Assembly: GCA_021806225.1 (NCBI GenBank)
Contig: JAJZXW010000007.1
Span: 1-36,670 of the forward strand
DNA length: 36,670 nucleotides
Source of the DNA: Nitrospirota bacterium
GTDB lineage: Bacteria > Nitrospirota > Leptospirillia > Leptospirillales > Leptospirillaceae
Direction of reading: 5' to 3'
Positions 28,721 to 36,322 of the stretch are shown here, in pieces (the first letter of the stretch is position 1; each line of letters starts with the position of its first letter). The position numbers and the translations under genes were made by a program. The notes under the pieces are model-generated. The model saw only the letters and a program-made list of their open reading frames with translations. It did not search any database and was not told the origin of the DNA.

Positions 28721-29032
28721 CGAACCCTCCCCAAAGGCCTGACCTGTCATAAGCCGGAAACGCTCACCATGATACTCTTATCGGGACTTTTTTCAAAAGA
28801 TGAACATGAGCCTCAGCTTATATCGGGGATACGGTCCGCTGTTGCGCGTGGGAAAGAGGGCGAGGAGAGACGAACAGAGGCCCTGTTCAACCAACCGGGT
28901 GACTTCGCGTTTTCCCGGAAAGCAATGCTTGCCGGAAGAGTGGAGGGACCATCCGGCTGTACTGTGAAGGGCTGAGTCCCGGGGCGAGCGGAAAGGGGCG
29001 CCCCAGGGAATATCGTCGCAAGACGCCACGTC
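28721..29032. other. Structured intergenic region, ncRNA candidate
   Basis: 312 bases without a credible gene between the chemoreceptor and the LigB-like gene. From 28915 on it is dense in inverted repeats: CCGG...CCGG hairpin with A/T inner stem (28915-28935, 9 pairs, one mismatch), and TCCC-GGGGCG paired with CGCCCC-A-GGGA (28977-28986 with 28999-29008, 10 pairs, one bulge). A possible closing stem pairs GCGTGG (about 28848) with CCACGT (about 29027), spanning some 180 bases. This could be a stand-alone structured RNA on the plus strand, or the GC-rich hairpin could be a terminator for the minus-strand genes upstream. I could not match it to a known RNA class. Confidence 0.35.
28769..28796 (-). 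promoter_or_regulatory. Promoter for receptor-ODP-cheV operon
   Basis: On the minus strand TTGAAA (28796-28791), 16-base spacer, TATCAT (28774-28769), about 50 bases before the chemoreceptor start. It is a good sigma-70 match. No sigma-28 type (TAAA-N15-GCCGATAA) flagellar promoter was seen. Confidence 0.55.
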
Positions 29033-29830
29033 TCATACGGTCACCGGATCGAAGCTGGCCAGGACCTGGACAAGACCAGGAATACGCTCCCAGGCCCACA
29101 AGCGTCCTCCACGGACATCCAGCCCTTTCAGGAGGTGAAGCTCCCTTAGGCGTCCGGGAGGATCGAGCCGGTCGAGGGTTTCCCGGCCGACCTCCGGAAG
29201 AAAGCTCCAGTCCGGGAGCTCCCGCTCCAGGACACTTTTTCTGATCTTTTCCGTCCAGAGCGGAATGAGCGGATCTTCCTGCCCTCTGGCCATTTCGAGC
29301 GGATTCTGGGACCAGACCCCCGAAACGAGCAGGAGGACCCGGTTCAAGCCTGCGCTCTCCAGCCCCCTGAGAGATTCCCCCAGAAGAGACGCCTGCCTCA
29401 CTCCCGAGAGCGACTGGGAAACCGGAACGACAGGGGTAGTCCCCTCCGGAAGAAGAAAGAAGAGCGGCACGGAAATGGCGTGGTCGACGCCATGGATTCC
29501 CTCGGAGACGGAGATCCCTCGCGTGCGGGCCGAAACCACAATACGGCGGGCCAGGACCGGGTCTCCCGGCGGGTCGTACTGGTAATGGTGGCCGAATCCG
29601 GCAAAGTCACGGGACGAGCAGTGCTCGGGGGAACCATCGACAAGGATTACATGGCGGGTTTGCCACCCCGGGGTGTAGGCGATGACCGCGGAAAAGGGTT
29701 CGGACGAGCGTGAAAAAAGCTCCTGCCGCAATCCCACGAACCGCCCGAGCATCTCCCGATCGGAACCCGACTTCCAGGACGACAGGAGATCCGGACTGTG
29801 CGGCGCCATAACCGGCCACAACTCCATCAT
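29033..29830 (-). CDS. LigB-superfamily dioxygenase homologue
   Basis: 265-residue protein resembling class III extradiol dioxygenases of the DODA/LigB type, which are Fe(II) enzymes. Supporting motifs are MAPHSPDLL near the start, GHHYQYDPPGDP (about 80-91) and GVDHAISVPLFFL (about 113-125), whose histidines are the likely metal ligands. This superfamily also contains non-dioxygenase members such as AMMECR1-linked MEMO-type proteins, so the reaction is unknown. Its start overlaps the stop of the methyltransferase gene (ATGA), implying co-expression. A second ATG three bases on has the better ribosome-site spacing. Confidence 0.65.
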   Translation of the reverse strand: MMELWPVMAPHSPDLLSSWKSGSDREMLGRFVGLRQELFSRSSEPFSAVIAYTPGWQTRHVILVDGSPEHCSSRDFAGFGHHYQYDPPGDPVLARRIVVSARTRGISVSEGIHGVDHAISVPLFFLLPEGTTPVVPVSQSLSGVRQASLLGESLRGLESAGLNRVLLLVSGVWSQNPLEMARGQEDPLIPLWTEKIRKSVLERELPDWSFLPEVGRETLDRLDPPGRLRELHLLKGLDVRGGRLWAWERIPGLVQVLASFDPVTV

Positions 29831-30954
29831 CCCTCCTCATGCTGGGAATTCCAGAGGGCTCCGTCCGGTCGTCGAACTCCGACCACGGGGCTTCCGGACG
29901 GCCACTCCACGAACCCTCCCTCCGGCCGTCCCGTCACATTCCCCCCGCTCCTCGGATCGAGGATTGTGTCACCCCGCCTCAGACGGCCGAAGGCCTTCGA
30001 CCCGTCATGCCGGTTCCGGTTCAGGAGACGGAGTCGGATGAGGGCCCTCCCGTCGCAGAACAGCCCCCACGACATTCCTTTTTCCTTGTGAAGGGGCGAG
30101 ACGAGCCGCAAGGAGGGCAAGTCTTCCCCATCGACTCTGCCTCTCCGCACAAGGAGAAGATAGGTCATCTTCAGGGAATCCTTGACATGTCCGAGCGAGG
30201 CCGCGGTCCTGGTCAGGGCGGATGAAAAGGTCACCGGCCTGTCCTCGTGGCACCAGTCTCCCGGATCATCGAGAGCAGGACAAGGTCCTTTCCGGTCGTT
30301 AGGACAGGGTGCTTCGACGCGAAGGTCCGGGCAGAGTCTCATAAGGTCGTCCCCGAGAGACAGCAGGGACCGGGATGAGCGCCTGTCAGCCGGTTCGACG
30401 AGGACCATCATCCCTCCCGGCGACAGCCGGAGGAAGAGGTTGGCGAGCAGGTCAAGGAAACCATGGAGAGAATCTTCGTTTTCGGCCAGAAGATTGGCCA
30501 TGGAGAGTAAGTCGATCCCCTCCTTCACCTCTTCGAGAAGGGCTTTTTGGTCGGGAAGACGGGCCTGAAGGAGACGAAGGCGAAGGGTGGCGGGAGGCTT
30601 CCATTGGTCCGCGAAGTCCTGGAGAGCCGCGATGGAGCGGTCGACACACAGGAGATCGATCTCATCCGCGCTCTCCGGAAAAAAACCCTCCGAAAGCCCC
30701 CGGACAAATTCCCCGGTTCCGGTTCCAAGGTCGAGTATCGACAGGCGCTTTCTCCCATGGAATGCCAGGATATTCCTGTTCCTGATCTCCCGGGATATCG
30801 CGGCTCCCTTTTCGAAACCCACTGTTCCGAAATATTCACCGTAGGCCTTGCGGGATTCGGCATCATCCATATACCCGGCGTCAAGGGTTCTTTGCGTAAA
30901 TCCACGTGACAGCGCCTCGAGAATGGCCACCTTCCGACTCTTTTTGTTTCCCAT
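29827..30954 (-). CDS. Rsm22/METTL17-type methyltransferase
   Basis: 375-residue SAM-dependent methyltransferase. Motif I LDLGTGTGEFV lies near residue 75. A cysteine segment CPNDRKGPCPAL followed by DWCHE (about 225-245) matches the C-x-C-x-WCH signature of the Rsm22 family, whose mitochondrial members act in small-subunit ribosome assembly and bind an Fe-S cluster through such cysteines. A C-terminal S1/OB-like tail follows. In bacteria the family is poorly characterised. Divergent from hisS with a shared 99-base gap; a link to translation is plausible from the family. Confidence 0.75.
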   Translation of the reverse strand: MGNKKSRKVAILEALSRGFTQRTLDAGYMDDAESRKAYGEYFGTVGFEKGAAISREIRNRNILAFHGRKRLSILDLGTGTGEFVRGLSEGFFPESADEIDLLCVDRSIAALQDFADQWKPPATLRLRLLQARLPDQKALLEEVKEGIDLLSMANLLAENEDSLHGFLDLLANLFLRLSPGGMMVLVEPADRRSSRSLLSLGDDLMRLCPDLRVEAPCPNDRKGPCPALDDPGDWCHEDRPVTFSSALTRTAASLGHVKDSLKMTYLLLVRRGRVDGEDLPSLRLVSPLHKEKGMSWGLFCDGRALIRLRLLNRNRHDGSKAFGRLRRGDTILDPRSGGNVTGRPEGGFVEWPSGSPVVGVRRPDGALWNSQHEEG

Positions 30955-30970
30955 CGCCCTCTGCTAGAAT
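30943..30970 (+). promoter_or_regulatory. Promoter for hisS
   Basis: TTTGTT (30943-30948), 16-base spacer, TAGAAT (30965-30970), overlapping the start of the divergent methyltransferase gene. Predicted leader of hisS about 77 bases. Confidence 0.45.
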
Positions 30971-30977
30971 GAACGTT

Positions 30978-31029
30978 TGATGATTAACAACTGGACCGGG
31001 AAAAGTCCAAGGACTTAATTCCCTCATCA
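30978..31029 (+). promoter_or_regulatory. Hairpin in hisS leader
   Basis: GGGAA-AAGTCC (30998-31008) pairs with GGACTT-AA-TTCCC (31011-31023), 10 or more pairs with a 2-base bulge. An outer TGATGA/TCATCA pair (30978-30983 with 31024-31029) closes it. It lies 25 bases before the hisS start, so it could control hisS in RNA form. Its lack of T-tract argues against a terminator. No T-box elements seen. Confidence 0.4.
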
Positions 31030-31053
31030 TTCCCTACATACGAATGGACTCGA

Positions 31054-32340
31054 ATGAAATATCAGGCTCCCCGCGGCGTAAAGGATCTCCTTCCCCCCGA
31101 ATCCGAAGCCTTTCGCCTTCTGGAAGACGAAGTCAGGGAAGTCTTCAGCCGTTCCGGGTTCCGGGAAATCCGGCTCCCCCTTTTCGAGTCCGCCGACCTT
31201 TTTGCCCGATCGATCGGCGAGTCGACCGATATTGTCGAAAAGGAGATGTACCTGTTTTCCGGGAAAGGCGGAGAGTCCCTGGCTCTCAGACCGGAAGGAA
31301 CGGCCTCGCTGATCCGCGCGGCGATCGAACACCGGCTGGCGGAACCGGGCCGCCTGGAGCGGCTTTTCTACCAGGGTCCGATGTTCAGGCACGAACGTCC
31401 CCAGGCCGGACGTCTCCGACAGTTCCATCAGGCCGGAGCGGAGATTCTCGGATCGTCGGACCCTGACGACGACGTCGACCTGATCGCCACGGTCAGCCGC
31501 CATGCCCTGGCATCAATGGTCCCAGCCTCCCGTCTTCTCGTCAACAGCATGGGTTGCCCCGAATGCCGTCCTGCCTACCGAGAAATTCTGGTCGGATACC
31601 TCGAACAGAACCACGACACCCTTTGTGAGACATGCCGCCGCCGAACAAAGACCAACCCCCTCAGGGTTCTCGACTGCAAAATTCCCTCCTGCCAGCCGGT
31701 GCTCGAGTCTGCGCCCCATCTGGTGGACTTTCTTTGCCCGACCTCCAGGAGCCACTTTGACAGAGTCTGCCGGGGACTTGAAGGGGAAGGAATCTCCTTC
31801 ACCGTGACCCACAGGCTCGTCAGAGGGTTGGACTACTATACCGAAACGGCGTTCGAGTGGGTTTCAGACGCACTGGGGGCCCAGTCGACGTGGGCGGCCG
31901 GCGGTCGTTACAACGGGCTTGTTCGTCACCTGGGGGGGGGCGATGTTCCGGGGGTCGGTTTGGCCATCGGGATCGAAAGACTCTTCCTGCTCAGGGAACT
32001 GGCTGGAACGCTTCCCAAAAATGACCGGCCTGCCGTCCTTCTGGCTGTCCATCCCCTCGAGGAGGCGGCGAAACCCTCTGCCCACCGGATCCTCGCTTCT
32101 CTCAGGAAAAATGGAATCCCAGCTGTCGGTATTTTTGGACAGACCCGTCTCAAAAAGGCCTTCCTCCAGGCGGAGAGGGAAGGAGCCCTCTTTATCGGAC
32201 TCCTGGGGGGAGACGAGCTGTCGTCCGGGACAATCACGATCAAGCACTTGGCATCGGGAATCCAGAAATCCCTGCCCACATTTCCCCCCGACCGTCTGGC
32301 CGAAGCCCTTCGTAATCCATGGACACCCGATCCGGACTAG
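31054..32340 (+). CDS. hisS: Histidyl-tRNA synthetase
   Basis: Class II aminoacyl-tRNA synthetase, 428 residues. PRGVKDLLP opens the protein; motif 2 contains FYQGPMFRHERPQAGR with RQFHQ; histidine-binding LVRGLDYYTETAFEW (about 250) and motif 3 GVGLAIGIERL (about 305) follow, then the anticodon-binding domain. No strong ribosome site is present. The stop overlaps the convergent ccoG stop by 4 bases (CTAG). Confidence 0.96.
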   Translation: MKYQAPRGVKDLLPPESEAFRLLEDEVREVFSRSGFREIRLPLFESADLFARSIGESTDIVEKEMYLFSGKGGESLALRPEGTASLIRAAIEHRLAEPGRLERLFYQGPMFRHERPQAGRLRQFHQAGAEILGSSDPDDDVDLIATVSRHALASMVPASRLLVNSMGCPECRPAYREILVGYLEQNHDTLCETCRRRTKTNPLRVLDCKIPSCQPVLESAPHLVDFLCPTSRSHFDRVCRGLEGEGISFTVTHRLVRGLDYYTETAFEWVSDALGAQSTWAAGGRYNGLVRHLGGGDVPGVGLAIGIERLFLLRELAGTLPKNDRPAVLLAVHPLEEAAKPSAHRILASLRKNGIPAVGIFGQTRLKKAFLQAEREGALFIGLLGGDELSSGTITIKHLASGIQKSLPTFPPDRLAEALRNPWTPDPD

Positions 32341-33665
32341 GACTTCCCTCCCAGGAGATAGACCGTAGCCGCCTGACTGAACTGTCCCGGTTTAGGTGTC
32401 CGGGCATTCACGGTCACGGTGAAGTTATGAAGACCCGGGGGGAGATCCCGACCGGAATTCACCGTGAAATAAATCTTCCGGTGCTCTCCCGGTGGAATGG
32501 CGACTTTCGTCGTTTCGAAAGCGACACGATCGGAGGGCAATCCGGATTGGTCGATGGTGAAGTGTTCCGGCCTGGGGGTCTTGTTGTAAAGCCCCACCTC
32601 GAACTGGTCCAGTCGACCGGGTACCTGACTAACAGTCACATGATAGGGGGAATAGGTCACGATCCCGTAAATAAAGAGCGCCAGGGGGAAGAGGCTTCCG
32701 ATCCCGGCCACTGCAAAACGGACGGTTCCCGGGGAAAGCTTGCGCCCCTTCATGGCCCCGCCCGAATCGACGTAGACCCCGTTCTTGTGAAAGGTCAGCA
32801 AGGAAGGAAGCCCCCGCTTCGCCGAATAGTCTTCGCAGGCCACCACGCACTCCCCGCAGTTGATGCACCTCGAATAGTTTTTCGTATCCCTCGGGTCGAT
32901 ATCTATGAAGCAGGATTTGACACACAGATTGCATCCGGTGCATTCATTTCGCCGCTTGTGGTCGAATGCTACCTTCAGGGTGTCGTCCGTCTTGAACATG
33001 TGCTGCCAGAGGGGGTAGGGACAGACCCACTTGCACCAGTAGTGACGGACAAGGAGAAGATTGAGGAACATCACTCCCCCAATTCCGAAGAGCAGCCAGT
33101 AGGCGGTATGGTTGCGGCCCGTGACGAGATCCTGAAATAGAGTCTTCGGAGGGATCACATAGGCCGTTATGATCACTGAAACCGCGAGTGAAAACAGTGT
33201 CACGCCGGCCAGGAAGACCGACCACTGGATTCCCTTCCTGAAAAGCGAAACCTTCCGGGTCCGGGGGATGGAAAGGGAAACCTCTCCCATCCCGGGACCA
33301 AGCGTTGCGGACCCAAAGGCCAGCCGGGCCAGCCCGTTTGTCCACTCGGCAAAGGTGTTCTGAATGCAGGCCCAACCGCAATAAACCATCCCGAGGACAG
33401 CATAGACAGCCGTCATGGCTGTGATCACAAAAAGCCAGAAAGGGAGGATCAAAAAGAAATCGCTCCACCACACCTGGTATCCAAACAAAACGAATCGTCC
33501 GGTCGAAAGGTCGACATGAAAGATACCGGTGAATGGCAGGAGAATGAGGAGAAGAATGACGGCGGCCTGAACGGCGTAACGAATATGCGTGACACGGATC
33601 TTCTGGGTTTTGACGGGCTGAGTGCCGATTTTCGGCATCGGTATAAGTGGCTGCGTCTGTTCCAT
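32337..33665 (-). CDS. ccoG: CcoG-type cbb3 oxidase assembly protein
   Basis: 442-residue membrane Fe-S protein that in other bacteria reduces Cu(II) for cbb3-type oxidase assembly. Several membrane helices flank YCGWACIQ and WCKWVCPYP. A ferredoxin-like segment has CTGCNLCVKSC and CINCGECVVAC, enough for two [4Fe-4S] clusters. The C-terminal 120 residues form a periplasmic immunoglobulin-like domain after a last helix. It is the final gene of a minus-strand operon with two CcoN-related proteins, supporting a role in maturing a heme or copper membrane complex. Confidence 0.92.
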   Translation of the reverse strand: MEQTQPLIPMPKIGTQPVKTQKIRVTHIRYAVQAAVILLLILLPFTGIFHVDLSTGRFVLFGYQVWWSDFFLILPFWLFVITAMTAVYAVLGMVYCGWACIQNTFAEWTNGLARLAFGSATLGPGMGEVSLSIPRTRKVSLFRKGIQWSVFLAGVTLFSLAVSVIITAYVIPPKTLFQDLVTGRNHTAYWLLFGIGGVMFLNLLLVRHYWCKWVCPYPLWQHMFKTDDTLKVAFDHKRRNECTGCNLCVKSCFIDIDPRDTKNYSRCINCGECVVACEDYSAKRGLPSLLTFHKNGVYVDSGGAMKGRKLSPGTVRFAVAGIGSLFPLALFIYGIVTYSPYHVTVSQVPGRLDQFEVGLYNKTPRPEHFTIDQSGLPSDRVAFETTKVAIPPGEHRKIYFTVNSGRDLPPGLHNFTVTVNARTPKPGQFSQAATVYLLGGKS

Positions 33666-33713
33666 GGAATGAGGGCTCCCGTTCCTATAGTGATGAGCCG
33701 GCCCCCGGAGTTC

Positions 33714-33989
33714 CTACTCCTCGGAGTCTTCGTCCCGCGGTCCTTTGCCGTGCCCCGTCTGCTCCAGTTCTCGTTTGAAATACCATGAAATCCCGAGGTA
33801 GAGAAATACGGGAACGAGGACCCCAAGCAAAAAGAAAAGATAGGCAAACCAGGGAAGTCCCAGAGTAACGTGAACATAGCGGGGAAGGTAGGCCCAGGAC
33901 GATTCCGGAATTCCGACGATCCCCAATCCCCATATTGCCCCCAGGAGAATGGGTTTGTAAAGCCGTCCCAAAAGACGGGGGCCTCTCAA
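33714..33989 (-). CDS. Small membrane protein of the CcoN-like operon
   Basis: 91 residues starting at a TTG that overlaps the preceding stop (TTGA). Two hydrophobic segments at about 10-32 (Gly-rich) and 42-67, then a highly charged C-terminal tail ending in acidic residues. No heme, copper or Fe-S motif. I do not recognise a family. Its position between a mini-CcoN protein and CcoG suggests a structural or assembly subunit of the same membrane complex. Confidence 0.6.
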   Translation of the reverse strand: MRGPRLLGRLYKPILLGAIWGLGIVGIPESSWAYLPRYVHVTLGLPWFAYLFFLLGVLVPVFLYLGISWYFKRELEQTGHGKGPRDEDSEE

Positions 33990-34588
33990 TGATTTCCCGA
34001 CTGTCGGAGGGCCCCCGCCGACGGCGACATGTCAGGCATGATTCCGCCGGGAGTCTCTTCGCGCTCGTTGGCCGGAAGTTGCCGACGTCCCTTGGCCACC
34101 TGGACTGTCATGTAGATGTTATAGGCAAAGATGATATTGGCCAGGAGGACGAAAAGGCCGAAAATGCCCACCATTTCCATGTAAGGGGCTTCCACGGGCT
34201 TGATATCGGCCACGTTTCCGTGAAGAAGGATCATTCCCCCCTTGTACCCGGCGATGCAAAAGGCGAGAACCATTCCGACAAGGCTGATGTTGTGCATCCA
34301 GAAATGAATTTTCAGAAGTCGGTAGCTGTATAGAGGGCCACTGAATATTTTCGGAACAATGTAATACATTGAACCGAATATGGCCATCTCGACCCATCCC
34401 AGCAGATTGATGTGAGTGTGACCAAGCACGATCAGATCGGAAGGTCCCCCGGCCCCCGCCTGGACGAAGTTGCGAAAGGTTTCCACGCCCCCCATCACCG
34501 CACCCCAGGAAAAACCGATGATCGCATAGAGGAGGCAAGCGTAGTAAAACTTCATGATGTAATCCTTGATTTTTTCATCCCTCGTCAT
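33986..34588 (-). CDS. Mini-CcoN 1 (C-terminal cbb3 subunit I module)
   Basis: 200-residue protein with about five membrane helices that matches only the last part of cbb3 oxidase subunit I (CcoN), around helices 9-12. GHTHINLLGW with H57 and H59 equals the GHVH of CcoN helix 10, whose two histidines bind heme b3 and heme b. Downstream IHFWMHNI and the YNIYMTV near the end also match CcoN. The helices carrying the copper-B ligands and the cross-linked tyrosine are absent, so this is not an oxidase by itself. GGAGGAG before ATG 34588 sets the start. Not a fragment of a broken gene: it has its own start and stop and sits in an operon. Confidence 0.75.
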   Translation of the reverse strand: MTRDEKIKDYIMKFYYACLLYAIIGFSWGAVMGGVETFRNFVQAGAGGPSDLIVLGHTHINLLGWVEMAIFGSMYYIVPKIFSGPLYSYRLLKIHFWMHNISLVGMVLAFCIAGYKGGMILLHGNVADIKPVEAPYMEMVGIFGLFVLLANIIFAYNIYMTVQVAKGRRQLPANEREETPGGIMPDMSPSAGALRQSGNH

Positions 34589-34610
34589 GACAGACTCCTC
34601 CGCCTTTCAT

Positions 34611-35750
34611 TCAACGTCGCGCATCCATGCAAAGCCGGAACCCGAAAAAGTCCGAGGCATAGAAGGGCCAGGTCGGGTTTCTGGCGCTGACCCGGGCGCT
34701 GTACTGGTCGCTCTTCCAGGATCCCCCCCTCAATACAAAGTAGGTTTTTCCCTTGACGGGATGCAGAGCTCCCGTCGCATCGACCCGGTAAGAGTAGAAC
34801 CGGGCCTTGTTGGCCGTGTTTCCCGGATAGGGTCGATACTTCGAGCTGGTCCATTCGAAGACGTTTCCGGCCATGTCGAGAACGCCATAAGGGCTGGCCC
34901 CCATGGGATAGCGATTCACGGGAGAGGTGTCACCCACGGTATAGTTTGCATTAGCCCGTCTGGGATCCCAGGCATCCCCCCACGGCCACATTCTCTTGTC
35001 AATGCCGCGGGCGGCCTTTTCCCATTCCTCCTCTGTACACAACCTTCCTCTCCGGAAGCGCGCATAATCCCGGGCGTTGTCCATGGACACAAAGGTGACT
35101 GGATAATCGCCCCTTCCCGGGGGGTAGGTTCCGTTTTTCCAGTTGGCAGGTGGAATATAGTGCGCCTTGTCGACAAACTCCATGTATTCCCTGTTTGTCA
35201 CCAGGTTTTTTTCAATCAGATAAGGTGGCAGGAAAACCTTGTGGACCGGCTTTTCGTCGAAATTCGCGAAACTGTCATCGGAACCCATCCAGAAGGGGCC
35301 CGCTGGAATCAGGACGAATCCCTGCGGTATCTTGTATCCTGAGGCATCGACCTTGATCTGAGGAGTCGGAGCGAGATTCTTCCCTTCCTTCAGGTTCTTC
35401 GATGCCGCGCTGAGTCTTGACGAGCTCGTCCCGGGAAGGGCCTCCGTCAGGACTCCCCCCATCGGTCGGAATTCTCCGGGAGCCGTCCCATGTTTTCGGA
35501 CCCCTGCCGTAGAGAGTCGGACGATCCTGTTCGATGCCAGACCAACGACATGGACGGCCCCAGCAATGAGAATGAGCAGGACGAAGGTGATCGTAATCGC
35601 CTTCCAGGGAAGTTGCCAGGGGGACATTTCAGCGGGAGCAAGGTCGTCGTCGTCAGAACTGATCCGAGGTTGTGCCTTCTTTTCATGATTATCGGAGGGA
35701 GTTGCGGTTTCGAAGGAGTCTTTTTTCTTTTCCTCTTCCATCCTGCTCAA
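34611..35750 (-). CDS. FGE/SUMF1-like periplasmic protein, no active cysteines
   Basis: 379 residues: charged cytoplasmic tail, one membrane helix (about 48-70), then a formylglycine-generating-enzyme fold (about 135-376). Fold motifs include IPAGPFWMGS, LCTEEEWEKAARG, MAGNVFEWT, VLRGGSW and FGFRLC. In true FGE two cysteines follow the GGSW/GGSY motif; here both positions are serine (SDQYS), so it cannot form formylglycine by the known mechanism. NirV, linked to nitrite reductase genes, is a related cysteine-poor member. TTG 35750 overlaps the preceding stop; ATG 35741 is an alternative. It lies between two mini-CcoN genes. Confidence 0.8.
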   Translation of the reverse strand: MSRMEEEKKKDSFETATPSDNHEKKAQPRISSDDDDLAPAEMSPWQLPWKAITITFVLLILIAGAVHVVGLASNRIVRLSTAGVRKHGTAPGEFRPMGGVLTEALPGTSSSRLSAASKNLKEGKNLAPTPQIKVDASGYKIPQGFVLIPAGPFWMGSDDSFANFDEKPVHKVFLPPYLIEKNLVTNREYMEFVDKAHYIPPANWKNGTYPPGRGDYPVTFVSMDNARDYARFRRGRLCTEEEWEKAARGIDKRMWPWGDAWDPRRANANYTVGDTSPVNRYPMGASPYGVLDMAGNVFEWTSSKYRPYPGNTANKARFYSYRVDATGALHPVKGKTYFVLRGGSWKSDQYSARVSARNPTWPFYASDFFGFRLCMDARR

Positions 35751-36322
35751 ACCCTTTCCTTCGCGGTCCGCGACATCGGCTCCAAAGCCTTTTTAGGATC
35801 ACGGGACCAGACTGTGGCGAAAACATTGAAGACGAAGGTCCAATGACCGATTCCCATCAGAAGGGCCGCCAGGACGAATCCGATTTTGTGGTAGGGCTGA
35901 TAGACGGCCCTCGCCAAGGGGTAGACGATCCCCTGATCGACCATCCTGTTTCCCTCCAGAATGCCGAATGTCAGCAGAACGCTATAAAAAGCCAGGACCC
36001 CCAAAACCATGAAAATGAAGCTTAATTCCCCCAACATCTGGCTCCAGATCTGCCTTCCGGAAAGCCTAGGAAGAAGGTAATACACCATGGCCATGACAAC
36101 CGATACCACTCCTCCGATCAGGTTGATATGGGCATGGGCCAGTGGATCCACCAAGTGACCGGCCTGCCCGGTCATATGGATCCAGTGGCGTATCCTGGGG
36201 GTAGACTGGAGAAAGCCCTGGAGTGTTCCGACGAACAGACAAAAGACTCCGAAAAGAATAAAGCGAAGTCCAAGTCGATCTGTCGGGCTGCTTAACCGTT
36301 CTGTCTCTTTGTCCTGATTCAT
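35747..36322 (-). CDS. Mini-CcoN 2 (C-terminal cbb3 subunit I module)
   Basis: 191-residue membrane protein with about five helices, related to the same C-terminal part of CcoN as the protein at 33986-34588 but not a near copy. TLQGFLQSTPRIRHWIH matches the CcoN segment just before helix 10, and LAHAHINLIGG provides H63 and H65, the HxH pair that binds both hemes in CcoN. Copper-B ligands are absent. The start ATG 36322 lies inside the end of the iscB gene (ATGA), and no independent ribosome site is visible. It heads the operon of FGE-like protein, mini-CcoN 1, small membrane protein and ccoG. Confidence 0.75.
   Translation of the reverse strand: MNQDKETERLSSPTDRLGLRFILFGVFCLFVGTLQGFLQSTPRIRHWIHMTGQAGHLVDPLAHAHINLIGGVVSVVMAMVYYLLPRLSGRQIWSQMLGELSFIFMVLGVLAFYSVLLTFGILEGNRMVDQGIVYPLARAVYQPYHKIGFVLAALLMGIGHWTFVFNVFATVWSRDPKKALEPMSRTAKERV

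Noticed and set aside
28840-29035. 6S RNA, RNase P RNA, tmRNA or SRP RNA
   Set aside because: None of the conserved sequence blocks of these RNAs could be found, only general structure of suitable length.
28800-29040. Cobalamin riboswitch
   Set aside because: An ACTGTGA and an AAGACGCC segment look superficially like parts of the consensus, but the core order and B12 box are not satisfied and no plus-strand gene follows.
33986-34588. Pseudogene fragment of ccoN
   Set aside because: It has a strong ribosome site, intact frame, overlapping operon neighbours and a second diverged protein of the same limits, all of which point to a functional module.
34611-35750. Genuine sulfatase-activating formylglycine enzyme
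   Set aside because: Both catalytic cysteine positions are serine and no sulfatase gene is nearby.
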